The position numbers and the translations under genes are program-made. A stretch of 64,000 bases of DNA from JBCDCE01 sp039182515 (GTDB lineage Bacteria > Pseudomonadota > Alphaproteobacteria > Rhodobacterales > Rhodobacteraceae), in contig JBCDCE010000009.1 of NCBI GenBank assembly GCA_039182515.1, forward strand, positions 1 to 64,000, in the 5' to 3' direction. Shown here in pieces: positions 43,852 through 51,798 of the stretch. A model generated the notes under the pieces. It did no database searches. It worked only from the letters and a program-made list of their open reading frames with translations, and was not told the origin of the DNA. Numbering within the stretch: the first letter of the stretch is position 1; each line of letters begins with the position of its first letter.

Positions 43852-45129
43852 TTAATAATGGCTCGCAGGCACGGTCAATTTGATGCGCCGTTCGATTTCA
43901 CGCGCTTCCCAACCTGTCATAGTTTGCAATTCTACCGCTTCGCGCCGGAGCCGAGCTTGCGTGCGCTCCAAATATTTTGCCCCGGCTTCACACTGCAACG
44001 CACCCGTGAACGGAACGTTCATAATGTAGCGGCCCTGAAAGTTCTGACGGTCATCCGTGACTGTAAACTCCAAGTCTTTGGCGAACTCTCGTTTGTCATA
44101 TTGAATATGCAAACGCGTCACAAAAACATCCTGCCCCGCATTTGCCCCTTCACGCACCCAATCGACCCCCAGTTCGTTCAATTCCGCAACGCTCAAGGGA
44201 TCGGCCGCACAAGGATCGCACCAGGCCATATCCCAAGCATATTCGGTAATAACCGTATTGCGCGCCGCAGCGCGGGAAAAAATCTTGCGGTAAAACTCGG
44301 GAAACACATGGCGCACAAAGAGCGGTATCTGAACATCAGAAGGCATCCGTTTGTTGGCGTAATTCTTAGCCTCCACCCGCCCCTTGCGGGTCAGCATAAA
44401 CATCAGTGCATCTTGGGATTCATCCGCATTGAGCTTGCCCAACTGCAAAGGCAGCATGAACTTCGCCGACTTAAAGGAGATCTGCAAAGGCATCAGATCG
44501 GTTTTGCCACCAGCCTCAAAGCGCTCAAGGTTCACACGGGCCACAAAGAACTTCATGCCGTTCTCGATGTAGCTTTGCAGCACAGGCTCACCGCCTTTGG
44601 GAAGCTTGTAGCCCTCTTGAGTGAGATAGGCGGTCAACCCGTCCGACTGTTTGGCATCCAAAATGACAATGTCATAAGCTCCAACCGCATATTCAGCCTT
44701 AACCGTCACGCCAAAGGCAGCGGGTCCGCGTTTTTTCGGAGGCGAAGAGGCGCGCTTGGTCGCGATACCCGTTGCCGCCATTTCCATCATAATGACGGGC
44801 TTAGGATTGCAAGGGTCTTCATCAAAATACTCCACCAAGCGCGGCGCGGTATAGGCATCCACATGGTCAATCGTCTCAGGCTTCACGGTGCGGATCTGAT
44901 TGCGCTTGAGCACTTTGGGCGTTGGGATCACCATGGCAAAGTCTTTGGCAGGGCCTCGGTAGTCGTTTGACATCGTAATGACAGAGCGCCGCCCATCCCG
45001 AACAAAGACCACTTTGGAGGCTTCATTGAACAAAGCCCCATCCGCTTTGGCGACAAAAAAACCGCAAAACGCGAGCGCACTTTGCGCGGAAACCAGCCAA
45101 AAGGCGATCAAAACTGCCAATATCCGCAT
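43852..45129 (-). CDS. DUF2330 secreted protein
   Basis: This 425-residue protein has a signal peptide (MRILAVLIAFWLVSAQSALAFCG). The DUF2330 hallmark follows at once: FCGFFVAKADGALFNEASKVVFVRDGRRSVITMSNDYRGPAKDFAMVIPTP. The domain continues for most of the length, with several Cys (DPCNPKP, WCDPCAADP) that could form disulfides in the periplasm. The function of the family is unknown. It lies divergently, 93 bases from terC, next to the TelA cluster. GGGGA precedes the ATG. Confidence 0.9.
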   Translation of the reverse strand: MRILAVLIAFWLVSAQSALAFCGFFVAKADGALFNEASKVVFVRDGRRSVITMSNDYRGPAKDFAMVIPTPKVLKRNQIRTVKPETIDHVDAYTAPRLVEYFDEDPCNPKPVIMMEMAATGIATKRASSPPKKRGPAAFGVTVKAEYAVGAYDIVILDAKQSDGLTAYLTQEGYKLPKGGEPVLQSYIENGMKFFVARVNLERFEAGGKTDLMPLQISFKSAKFMLPLQLGKLNADESQDALMFMLTRKGRVEAKNYANKRMPSDVQIPLFVRHVFPEFYRKIFSRAAARNTVITEYAWDMAWCDPCAADPLSVAELNELGVDWVREGANAGQDVFVTRLHIQYDKREFAKDLEFTVTDDRQNFQGRYIMNVPFTGALQCEAGAKYLERTQARLRREAVELQTMTGWEAREIERRIKLTVPASHY

Positions 45130-45222
45130 GAAATTCCCCTTCCATAGGGCTGTTGGCAAACCAAAGCCCAACCTCTAAACCCAAACATAACAGGACATTT
45201 ATATCAGGGATAGACGAGCGCC

Positions 45223-46050
45223 ATGGCGGATCTCTTAACAATTGAAAATCTGGGCAACCTCTTGATGCTGTGCTTTTTGCAAGCGGTGTTGGGCTTTGAC
45301 AATTTGCTCTATATTTCCATCGAAAGCCAACGCGCGCCCGTGGCTGCGCAGCGCTCTGTGCGCTATTGGGGCATTATCATTGCGGTAGTTTTGCGCGTAG
45401 TCCTGCTCTTCACAATGATCCAACTCATAGATGCTATGGCCGCGCCCTTCTTTATCATGGAGTGGGAAGGTGTGCTGGAAGGCGGCGTAAACTTCGCCAC
45501 TCTCGTCTTCATCTTGGGCGGTATCTTTATCATCTACACGGCTGTTAAAGAGATCGGCCACATGCTCACGGTCCACGATCTGAGCCATGATGTGGAAGGC
45601 AAATCGGGCAAATCTGCCATGCAGGTTGTGATGCTGATCGTCTTGATGAATTTGATCTTTAGCTTCGACTCTGTGCTATCCGCCATCGCGATTACAGACG
45701 TGTTCCCAATTCTGGCCACAGCCATCATCCTATCAGGCCTGGCGATGCTTGTGCTGGCGGACGCCGTGACAGAGTTCTTGCAGAAAAACCGCATGTATGA
45801 GGTTTTGGGCCTCTTTATTCTGTTGATCGTGGGCGTTGTGCTTTTGGGCGAAGCGGGCCCAGCGGCGGCCCATGCGATGCATGACGACAGCCTCAACATC
45901 AAAGTCTTTGGCTATGACATTGTTCCAATGTCCAAGTCCACCTTCTACTTCTCTGTGGTCGTGCTCGTCGCTGTCGAAATCATCCAATCGGGCTATACAC
46001 GGAAACTCAATGCTGAGCGCCGCACAGGCATGCGCCCGGGCGGGCACTAG
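45223..46050 (+). CDS. TerC-family membrane protein
   Basis: This 275-residue protein with about seven helices carries the TerC signatures: LGFDNLLYISIES with an intramembrane Asp, and NLIFSFDSVLSAIAITD with a second Asp-containing motif. Relatives export Mn2+ (Alx, MeeY) or protect against tellurite. The C-terminal part has an unusual His-rich AAAHAMHDDSLNIKVFGYDIVP loop. It is the first gene of a plus-strand series with XpaC- and TelA-like genes, where TerC homologues are common partners. There is a 114-base gap before the small membrane peptide, with a possible promoter (TTGTCC near 46082 and TATATC near 46110). Confidence 0.93.
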   Translation: MADLLTIENLGNLLMLCFLQAVLGFDNLLYISIESQRAPVAAQRSVRYWGIIIAVVLRVVLLFTMIQLIDAMAAPFFIMEWEGVLEGGVNFATLVFILGGIFIIYTAVKEIGHMLTVHDLSHDVEGKSGKSAMQVVMLIVLMNLIFSFDSVLSAIAITDVFPILATAIILSGLAMLVLADAVTEFLQKNRMYEVLGLFILLIVGVVLLGEAGPAAAHAMHDDSLNIKVFGYDIVPMSKSTFYFSVVVLVAVEIIQSGYTRKLNAERRTGMRPGGH

Positions 46051-46164
46051 AGGTCGCGTGGTCGAAAACGGAAGACGCGGTTTGTCCTGGGCAATATTCG
46101 CGTCTTGCTATATCTTAAGGCGCAACATGGGCAACCTGCGCACGCGAGACTGGGGGGTTTTGTG

Positions 46165-46248
46165 ATGTCGGATACAAACACAAACAAAATTGCTTTTGTG
46201 CTGCTGATGGTGCTGATCTTCTTTGCCTGCGCCACAGGAGGTGGATGA
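46165..46248 (+). CDS. 27-residue single-helix membrane peptide
   Basis: The frame begins at ATG 46165 after TGGGGGG and ends at TGA 46246-46248, overlapping the next gene's ATG as ATGA. The product is MSDTNTNKIAFVLLMVLIFFAC followed by ATGGG: a polar N terminus and one hydrophobic helix with a Cys. Coupled overlap, a ribosome site and a clean membrane profile support a real gene. It may be a small partner of the XpaC/TelA membrane complex. Confidence 0.6.
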   Translation: MSDTNTNKIAFVLLMVLIFFACATGGG

Positions 46249-47159
46249 TGGCGCAACGATACGGTGGCCGCTTTTCTCCCGGGGGACGCCCCAAAGGCCG
46301 CGGGAACGAAGGTCCGGACGGCGGATCCGAGCACCACGTGAACCAAGAGTTTCGCGGTAAAAGACGCTCAAGAGCGGGCGGACGCGTAAACATTCTGTTC
46401 TTTTTGCCTCTGCCGCTGGCGATCCGCATCTTCAACGGCGATGCTGAGTTTATGCCAAACATCGTCGCACTTTTGCTTTTCATGCTGGGTGCTTGGCTCA
46501 CCCGAGAAGGCGTGAAAGCGCAAGAAGCTTTTGACGAACGCCGTGTCGCGAAAAAGCCGGCTTTTCCACGAAAAATCTTCGCCGCGGTCGCGCTGGCAAT
46601 TGCCCTCTTTATCACCGGGCTTGCCAATGCCGAGACGATCATGACGCCGATTTTCTTCGCTGCTGCGGGCCTCGTTCTGCACCTTTTGGCTTTTGGACCA
46701 GACCCTCTCAAAGACAAAGGCGTGGCAGGCATCGACCAGTTCCAACAAGACCGCGTTGCCACAGCTGTGGATGCCGCAGAGGCGCATCTCAAATCCATGA
46801 AAGACGCCATCAAACGCGCGCACGACTTCGATCTCGAGCGTCGCGTGGAGAGCTTTGCTGGCACCGCGCGCGAGATGTTTCGCACCATTGAGGAAGACCC
46901 ACGAGATCTCGCCAGCGCGCGCAAATACCTAAGCGTATATCTTCAAGGCGCGAGCGACGCGACGGCGAAGTTTGCCGATCTTTATGGCCGCAACCAAGAC
47001 CCAAGCGTGCGTGCGGATTATGAAGCGCTCCTCGACGACCTCCAGACAAACTTTGCAGCGCGAACAGACAAGATGCTGCTCGACGACCGCACAGACATGG
47101 ACATTGAAATCAAAGTACTTCGCGACCGGCTAAGCCGCGAAGGTCTTACGATCGACTAA
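46245..47159 (+). CDS. XpaC-like protein (BCIP-hydrolysis family)
   Basis: This 304-residue protein has a Gly/Arg-rich cytoplasmic N terminus (QRYGGRFSPGGRPKGRGNEG), then four hydrophobic helices (about 50-145). A helical C-terminal domain follows (RVATAVDAAEAHLKSMKDAIKRAHDFDLERRVESFAGTAREMFRTIEEDP, ARKYLSVYLQGASDATAKFADLYG). The family is named for an old plate assay and its real activity is unknown. It almost always neighbours TelA, which follows by 36 bases. A second ATG at 46248 is possible. Confidence 0.88.
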   Translation: MMAQRYGGRFSPGGRPKGRGNEGPDGGSEHHVNQEFRGKRRSRAGGRVNILFFLPLPLAIRIFNGDAEFMPNIVALLLFMLGAWLTREGVKAQEAFDERRVAKKPAFPRKIFAAVALAIALFITGLANAETIMTPIFFAAAGLVLHLLAFGPDPLKDKGVAGIDQFQQDRVATAVDAAEAHLKSMKDAIKRAHDFDLERRVESFAGTAREMFRTIEEDPRDLASARKYLSVYLQGASDATAKFADLYGRNQDPSVRADYEALLDDLQTNFAARTDKMLLDDRTDMDIEIKVLRDRLSREGLTID

Positions 47160-47194
47160 GCGCAGTACGCGCTCTTAAAAAGGGACCCAAAGGG

Positions 47195-48385
47195 ATGGAT
47201 CAGACAGTTCAGCAACAAGCGCAAGCCGCTCTCGCAGAGATCGAAAAGGTGACGGCAGTGGTTTTGCCAGAGCCCAAAAATGAGCTTGTCACTCTGCAAG
47301 AAGCAGACGCGCCTCAAAGCGAAGAGATCAAACGCCGGATGTCTGAACTGGACATGTCCGACACCCAATCAATCATCGAGTTTGGCTCTGCTGCGCAAGC
47401 CGAACTGCAGCAAATTTCGCAGTCCATGCTGGCTGGTGTGCGCAACAAAGACGCTGGCCCCGCCGGTGACAGCCTGCGCTCGATCGTCTCAACGATCCGC
47501 GGCTTTTCGATCTCTGAACTCGATGTGCGCCGCGAGCGCACATGGTGGGAACGCCTGTTGGGGCGCGCGGCTCCCATGGCAAAATTCGCAGCCCGGTTTG
47601 AAACCGTCCAGGGCCAGATCGACAAAGTCACGACGGATCTTTTGCACCACGAGCACGTGCTCTTGAAAGACATCGAAAGCCTCGATGTCCTCTATGAAAA
47701 AACGCTCAACTTCTACGACGAGCTCGCGCTCTACATCGCGGCAGGCGAAGAGAAGATCAAAGAGCTCGACGAATTTACTATTCCGTCCAAAGAGCGCGAG
47801 GTTGAAACCGCACCCGAAGAGCAAGGCGTGATGAAAGCACAAGAGCTGCGCGATCTGCGCGCGGCCCGTGATGATCTGGAACGCCGCGTGCATGATCTCA
47901 AACTGACCCGTCAGGTGACCATGCAATCGCTGCCATCGATCCGCTTGGTTCAGGAAAACGACAAGTCTTTGGTCACCAAGATCAATTCAACGCTCGTCAA
48001 CACGGTACCACTTTGGGAAACTCAATTGGCCCAAGCCGTAACCATCCAGCGCTCATCCGAGGCTGCAAAAGCCGTGCGCGATGCCAATGATTTGACCAAC
48101 GAGCTCTTGACCGCCAACGCCGAAAATCTGCGTGAGGCCAACAAGATCGTACGCCAGGAAATGGAGCGCGGCGTCTTCGACATCGAGGCCGTCAAGAAGG
48201 CCAACGCGGATCTCATCGCCACCATCGAAGAAAGCCTGCAGATCGCAGACGACGGCAAAGCCAAACGCGCTGAAGCCGAGGCTGAGTTGCAAAAAATGGA
48301 AGCGGAGCTGAAATCAACGCTTGCCTCTGCAAAGTCGCGCAAAACCGGCCTTGGTGACACGGCAGGAACAGCCGTTCCCTCCTAA
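47195..48385 (+). CDS. TelA-family toxic-anion resistance protein
   Basis: This 396-residue, soluble, strongly helical protein (coiled-coil rich, for example LRDLRAARDDLERRVHDLKLTRQVTMQ and KKANADLIATIEESLQIADDGKAKRAEAEAELQKMEAELKS) has the family N terminus ending in IIEFGSAAQAELQQISQSMLAGVRNKD. RGFSISELDVRRERTWWERLLG and WETQLAQAVTIQ follow. KlaA/TelA relatives confer tellurite or nisin tolerance; the mechanism is unclear. AAAGGG precedes the ATG. The cluster around it suggests an envelope-stress system. Confidence 0.93.
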   Translation: MDQTVQQQAQAALAEIEKVTAVVLPEPKNELVTLQEADAPQSEEIKRRMSELDMSDTQSIIEFGSAAQAELQQISQSMLAGVRNKDAGPAGDSLRSIVSTIRGFSISELDVRRERTWWERLLGRAAPMAKFAARFETVQGQIDKVTTDLLHHEHVLLKDIESLDVLYEKTLNFYDELALYIAAGEEKIKELDEFTIPSKEREVETAPEEQGVMKAQELRDLRAARDDLERRVHDLKLTRQVTMQSLPSIRLVQENDKSLVTKINSTLVNTVPLWETQLAQAVTIQRSSEAAKAVRDANDLTNELLTANAENLREANKIVRQEMERGVFDIEAVKKANADLIATIEESLQIADDGKAKRAEAEAELQKMEAELKSTLASAKSRKTGLGDTAGTAVPS

Positions 48386-48387
48386 CG

Positions 48388-49350
48388 GTGAAGCGCTCAG
48401 GACAAATTTTGCTGGCGGCGGCCTTTGCGCTCCTTGGCTGCGAAGCTGCCCCGCCTTTTAGCGCGCAGTCTTTGCCCGAGGTGGCGCCGACCGTTTCGCC
48501 GCGCGCGGAAGGTCCTGAACGCAGCATCGAGAGCTTCCAGCTTGAACAATACTACCTGCGCCTTCAGCGTGATCTTTTGGTGCAAGGTCTTCTGCGCACC
48601 GATGGTGGCACCTTTGATGCGGCCTACACGGCCGAAGACCTGGCCGAGAATTTCATCCGGATCGCGCTTTACGATGAGTACCGCGCCTCGGGCGACTTTA
48701 TGCTGCCAGAAGAAACGGAGTCCAACCTAAGGCGCTGGGAACGCCCCGTGCGCCTGCGCGTACTATTTGGCGACACTGTCCCTGAGGCACAGCGGCAAGA
48801 AGACCGCGTGCGCATCGAGAACTACACCAATCGTCTTGCGCGCGTCACCGGCCTGCCAATGAGCATCACGAAAGGTGCAAACGCCAACTATCACGTGCTT
48901 GTGGTCAATGAAGATGATCGCCTCGGCTTGCGTCCCGCTTTGCAAAAGATGGTCCCAGGCATCTCGGAAGCGGGCCTGCGCGCGATCATCAACATGCCGC
49001 GCACGCAGCTCTGTATCGTGGTGTCTTTCGCCAGCGACCGCACAGATGGGCCCTTCACCGATGCTATCGCGGTCATCCGCGGCGAGCATCCTGATCTCTT
49101 TCGGCTCTCTTGCATCCACGAAGAGATCGCCCAAGGCCTTGGCCTTGCCAACGACAGCGACGCCGCCCGCCCCTCTATTTTCAACGATGACGAAGAGTTC
49201 GCCCTGCTCACAGTGCACGACGAACAATTGCTTCGCATCTTATATGACAAGCGTCTGAAAACCGGTATGGACATCACCCAAGCGCTCCCCATTGTCACTC
49301 AAATCGCAAACGAGCTTTTCGCGGGCCGCAGACCGCAAGGTACCAACTAA
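48388..49350 (+). CDS. DUF2927 lipoprotein
   Basis: This 320-residue protein starts with GTG and a lipoprotein signal (KRSGQILLAAAFALLGC; Cys18). The DUF2927 domain follows, with WERPVRLRVLFGDTVPEAQR, CIHEEIAQGLGLANDSDAARPSIFNDDEEFALLTVHDEQLLRILYDKRLKTGM near the C terminus. The HEEIAQ segment is suggestive of a metallopeptidase but lacks HExxH. It starts 2 bases after telA, so it is firmly embedded in the operon. No function is established. Confidence 0.88.
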   Translation: MKRSGQILLAAAFALLGCEAAPPFSAQSLPEVAPTVSPRAEGPERSIESFQLEQYYLRLQRDLLVQGLLRTDGGTFDAAYTAEDLAENFIRIALYDEYRASGDFMLPEETESNLRRWERPVRLRVLFGDTVPEAQRQEDRVRIENYTNRLARVTGLPMSITKGANANYHVLVVNEDDRLGLRPALQKMVPGISEAGLRAIINMPRTQLCIVVSFASDRTDGPFTDAIAVIRGEHPDLFRLSCIHEEIAQGLGLANDSDAARPSIFNDDEEFALLTVHDEQLLRILYDKRLKTGMDITQALPIVTQIANELFAGRRPQGTN

Positions 49351-49372
49351 GGGCATCAACTAGGAGATCCAC

Positions 49373-50476
49373 ATGGGCATTCTCGATTTTCTCAAAGGTG
49401 AATTCATCGACGTCATCCATTGGGTCGATGACACGCGCGATACGATGGTCTGGCGGTTCGACCGTGAAGGGCACGAGATTAAATACGGGGCCAAGCTCAC
49501 TGTGCGCGAAGGCCAATCGGCAGTGTTTGTCCATGAAGGGCAATTGGCGGATGTTTTCACCCCAGGGCTCTACATGCTCGAAACCAACAACATGCCCGTG
49601 CTAACTACGCTCAATCACTGGGATCACGGCTTCAAAAGCCCCTTCAAATCAGAGGTGTACTACGTAAACACCACGCGGTTTAACAATCTCAAATGGGGCA
49701 CCAAAAACCCCATCATGGTGCGCGACCCTGAGTTTGGCCCCACACGCCTGCGGGCCTTTGGCACCTATTCGGTGCGCATCACGGATCCTGCGAAGTTCTT
49801 GGTCGAAATCGTCGGCACCGATGGCGAATTTACCATGGACGAGATCAGCTATCAGATCCGGAACATCATCGTGCAAGAGTTCTCCCGCGTGATTGCCTCG
49901 GCTGGTGTGCCTGTGCTCGATATGGCGGCCAACACCAAAGAGCTGGGCAGCCTTGTGGCCCAAGCCATCTCTCCAGCGATTGAGGCGTACGGGCTCTCGG
50001 TTCCAGAGCTCTACATCGAAAACATCTCGCTGCCGCCAAGCGTGGAAGCCGCGTTGGACAAGCGCACCTCCATGGGCATGGCCGGGGATCTGGGCGGCTT
50101 TATGCAGTATAGCCAAGCCGAAGCCATGACCGAAGCCGCACGCAACCCGGGCGGCGCTGGTCTGGGAGCAGGTTTGGGCATGGGGCTAGGAATGGGCGCG
50201 GCTGTCAATATGGCCTCCACGGCCCGTGGACCTTGGGTCAGCGCGCAGACGCCGCCACCCCCGCCCCCCGTTGAACATGTCTGGCACCTCGCCATCAATG
50301 GCGAAACCAAAGGCCCCTATTCCAAAGCGGATCTTGGACAAATGGTGCAGGCCGGAACCCTGGCCCGCGACACCTATGTTTGGACCCCAGGCCAGGACGG
50401 ATGGCTGCATGCAGAAGAGGTTACGGAGCTCGCACAGCTCTTCACCATTCTTCCGCCCCCCGCCCCAGCCGCCTAA
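49373..50476 (+). CDS. SPFH protein with C-terminal GYF_2 domain
   Basis: This 367-residue protein has an SPFH (band-7/virion-core-like) domain at about residues 20-215: WRFDREGHEIKYGAKLTVREGQSAVFVHEGQLADVFTPGLYMLETNNMP and FLVEIVGTDGEFTMDEISYQIRN. A Gly/Ala/Met-rich linker (about 240-285) follows, then a GYF_2 domain (VWHLAINGETKGPYSKADLGQMVQAGTLARDTYVWTPGQDGWLHA). SPFH proteins scaffold membrane domains; Bacillus YdjI is a close comparison and recruits PspA. GYF_2 domains bind proline-rich peptides. GGAG precedes the ATG. It is followed by the zinc-ribbon gene. Confidence 0.92.
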   Translation: MGILDFLKGEFIDVIHWVDDTRDTMVWRFDREGHEIKYGAKLTVREGQSAVFVHEGQLADVFTPGLYMLETNNMPVLTTLNHWDHGFKSPFKSEVYYVNTTRFNNLKWGTKNPIMVRDPEFGPTRLRAFGTYSVRITDPAKFLVEIVGTDGEFTMDEISYQIRNIIVQEFSRVIASAGVPVLDMAANTKELGSLVAQAISPAIEAYGLSVPELYIENISLPPSVEAALDKRTSMGMAGDLGGFMQYSQAEAMTEAARNPGGAGLGAGLGMGLGMGAAVNMASTARGPWVSAQTPPPPPPVEHVWHLAINGETKGPYSKADLGQMVQAGTLARDTYVWTPGQDGWLHAEEVTELAQLFTILPPPAPAA

Positions 50477-50478
50477 CT

Positions 50479-50498
50479 TTTTCTTGGTCAAAATACTC
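50479..50498 (+). repeat. Dispersed intergenic motif, copy 3
   Basis: TTCTTGGTCAAAATACTC lies within 25 bases after the SPFH stop codon and just before the zinc-ribbon gene's GGAGG site. It matches the copies at 3623-3645 (minus) and 16661-16682. Confidence 0.55.
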
Positions 50499-50518
50499 CC
50501 GCCGGAGGCGCAGGTCCG

Positions 50519-51661
50519 ATGCAAGATCAGGCTTCTCAGCCAGAAGAGATCCACCGCTTTCCGTGCCAAAGCTGTGGCTCGGATCTGCGCTATGACCCAG
50601 GCGCGGATCACCTCACTTGCGATCATTGCGGCAACACGCAAGCCATTGAAGGCTCTGGGCTCTTCAAGCGCGCCCTGCGCGAGGAAGACTTCCTCAGCGC
50701 CTTAGACCAAAACCGCAACGAAGCAGATCTTGAGATCACGCGGGTTCTCAGCTGCGAAAACTGCGGCGCTCAGATCGAGTTCGACCCAAAAGTCCACGCC
50801 GCCGAATGCCCCTATTGCGCCACCCCCGTTGTCACTGACACCGGCCCACATCGCCACATTAAACCCAAAGCCCTTCTGCCTTTTGCGCTGGACGAACGCC
50901 AAGCCAAAGCGGCGATGAACACCTGGTTGGGGCGGCTTTGGTTTGCGCCAAATGGGCTCACGGAATACGCTCGTAAGGGGCGCAAAATGCAAGGCATCTA
51001 CGTGCCTTATTGGACCTTCGATGCCGATACAAACTCCAGCTACACCGGCCAACGCGGCACGGTTTATTATGAAACCCGCACCGTGCGGCGCGGCGGAGAA
51101 ACCCACCGCGAGCGCGTGCAAAAAATCCGCTGGCGCAACACCCGGGGCCGTGTCGCGCGCTTTTTCGATGACGTTCTCATCCTTGCCGCCACCTCTCTGC
51201 CCAAACGCTTTACAGACGCTCTGGCTCCCTGGGATCTTTCACACCTCGAACCCTACCGCCCCGAATACCTCGCAGGCTTTCGCGCCGAAAGCTATTCGGT
51301 GGATCTTGAAGACGGGTTTTCCGAGGCCCGAGCGCATATGGACCGCATCATCGAGCGGGATGTGAAATTTGACATCGGCGGCGATCGTCAACGCATCGAC
51401 CATCTGCAAACAGATGTACGGCGCGTGACTTTCAAGCATGTTTTGCTGCCTGTCTGGGTCGCGGCCTATAAGTACCGCGGCGAGACCTACCGCTTTGTGG
51501 TCAACGGTCGCTCCGGTCAGGTCAAAGGCGAACGCCCCTGGTCCGTATTCAAAATTGCACTCATGGTCCTGGTCATCGCCCTTTTGGCGGGCGCCATCGG
51601 CTTTGCCATCGCGCAAGCTGAGCAAAATGGCGCTGTGCAAATCCAATTTGGCTCCGGCTAA
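50519..51661 (+). CDS. Double zinc-ribbon membrane-anchored protein (TFIIB-type)
   Basis: This 380-residue protein has two CxxC/CxxC zinc ribbons (Cys16/19/34/37 and Cys79/82/97/100: CQSC..CDHC and CENC..CPYC). A conserved domain (IYVPYWTFDADTNSSYTGQRGTVYYET, FDIGGDRQRIDHLQTDVRRVTFKHVLLPVWVAAYKYRGETYRFVVNGRSGQVKGERP) follows, and a C-terminal membrane helix (KIALMVLVIALLAGAIGFAIA). This layout resembles the YdjG-type partners of SPFH/PspA modules. GGAGG lies 10 bases upstream. It ends the stress-type cluster. Confidence 0.9.
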   Translation: MQDQASQPEEIHRFPCQSCGSDLRYDPGADHLTCDHCGNTQAIEGSGLFKRALREEDFLSALDQNRNEADLEITRVLSCENCGAQIEFDPKVHAAECPYCATPVVTDTGPHRHIKPKALLPFALDERQAKAAMNTWLGRLWFAPNGLTEYARKGRKMQGIYVPYWTFDADTNSSYTGQRGTVYYETRTVRRGGETHRERVQKIRWRNTRGRVARFFDDVLILAATSLPKRFTDALAPWDLSHLEPYRPEYLAGFRAESYSVDLEDGFSEARAHMDRIIERDVKFDIGGDRQRIDHLQTDVRRVTFKHVLLPVWVAAYKYRGETYRFVVNGRSGQVKGERPWSVFKIALMVLVIALLAGAIGFAIAQAEQNGAVQIQFGSG

Positions 51662-51798
51662 CACCGCGCCTTCCCTCGCATCACGGCGCATCCAGACCTC
51701 GTCAGTCGCCTTTGGGCAATTCTTGCGCCCTGAAGAGTGCTGAGAATGGCGCCAGGACCTGCTTCCTCAATCGCCCCCTTTTGCCTTGGAGCGCCGCC

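Noticed and set aside
43831..44970. Long plus-strand frame antisense to the DUF2330 gene
   Set aside because: Its sequence is His/Arg-rich with no domain, whereas the minus-strand frame gives a clean signal peptide and family match.
46127..46165. Twelve-codon frame just before the 27-residue peptide, joined as TGATG
   Set aside because: It is too short to support and its start lacks a ribosome site; it could equally be untranslated leader.
49108..49140. HEEIAQ in the DUF2927 protein as a zincin active site
   Set aside because: The HExxH spacing is not met and this region is a general feature of the DUF2927 family, with no proven protease activity.
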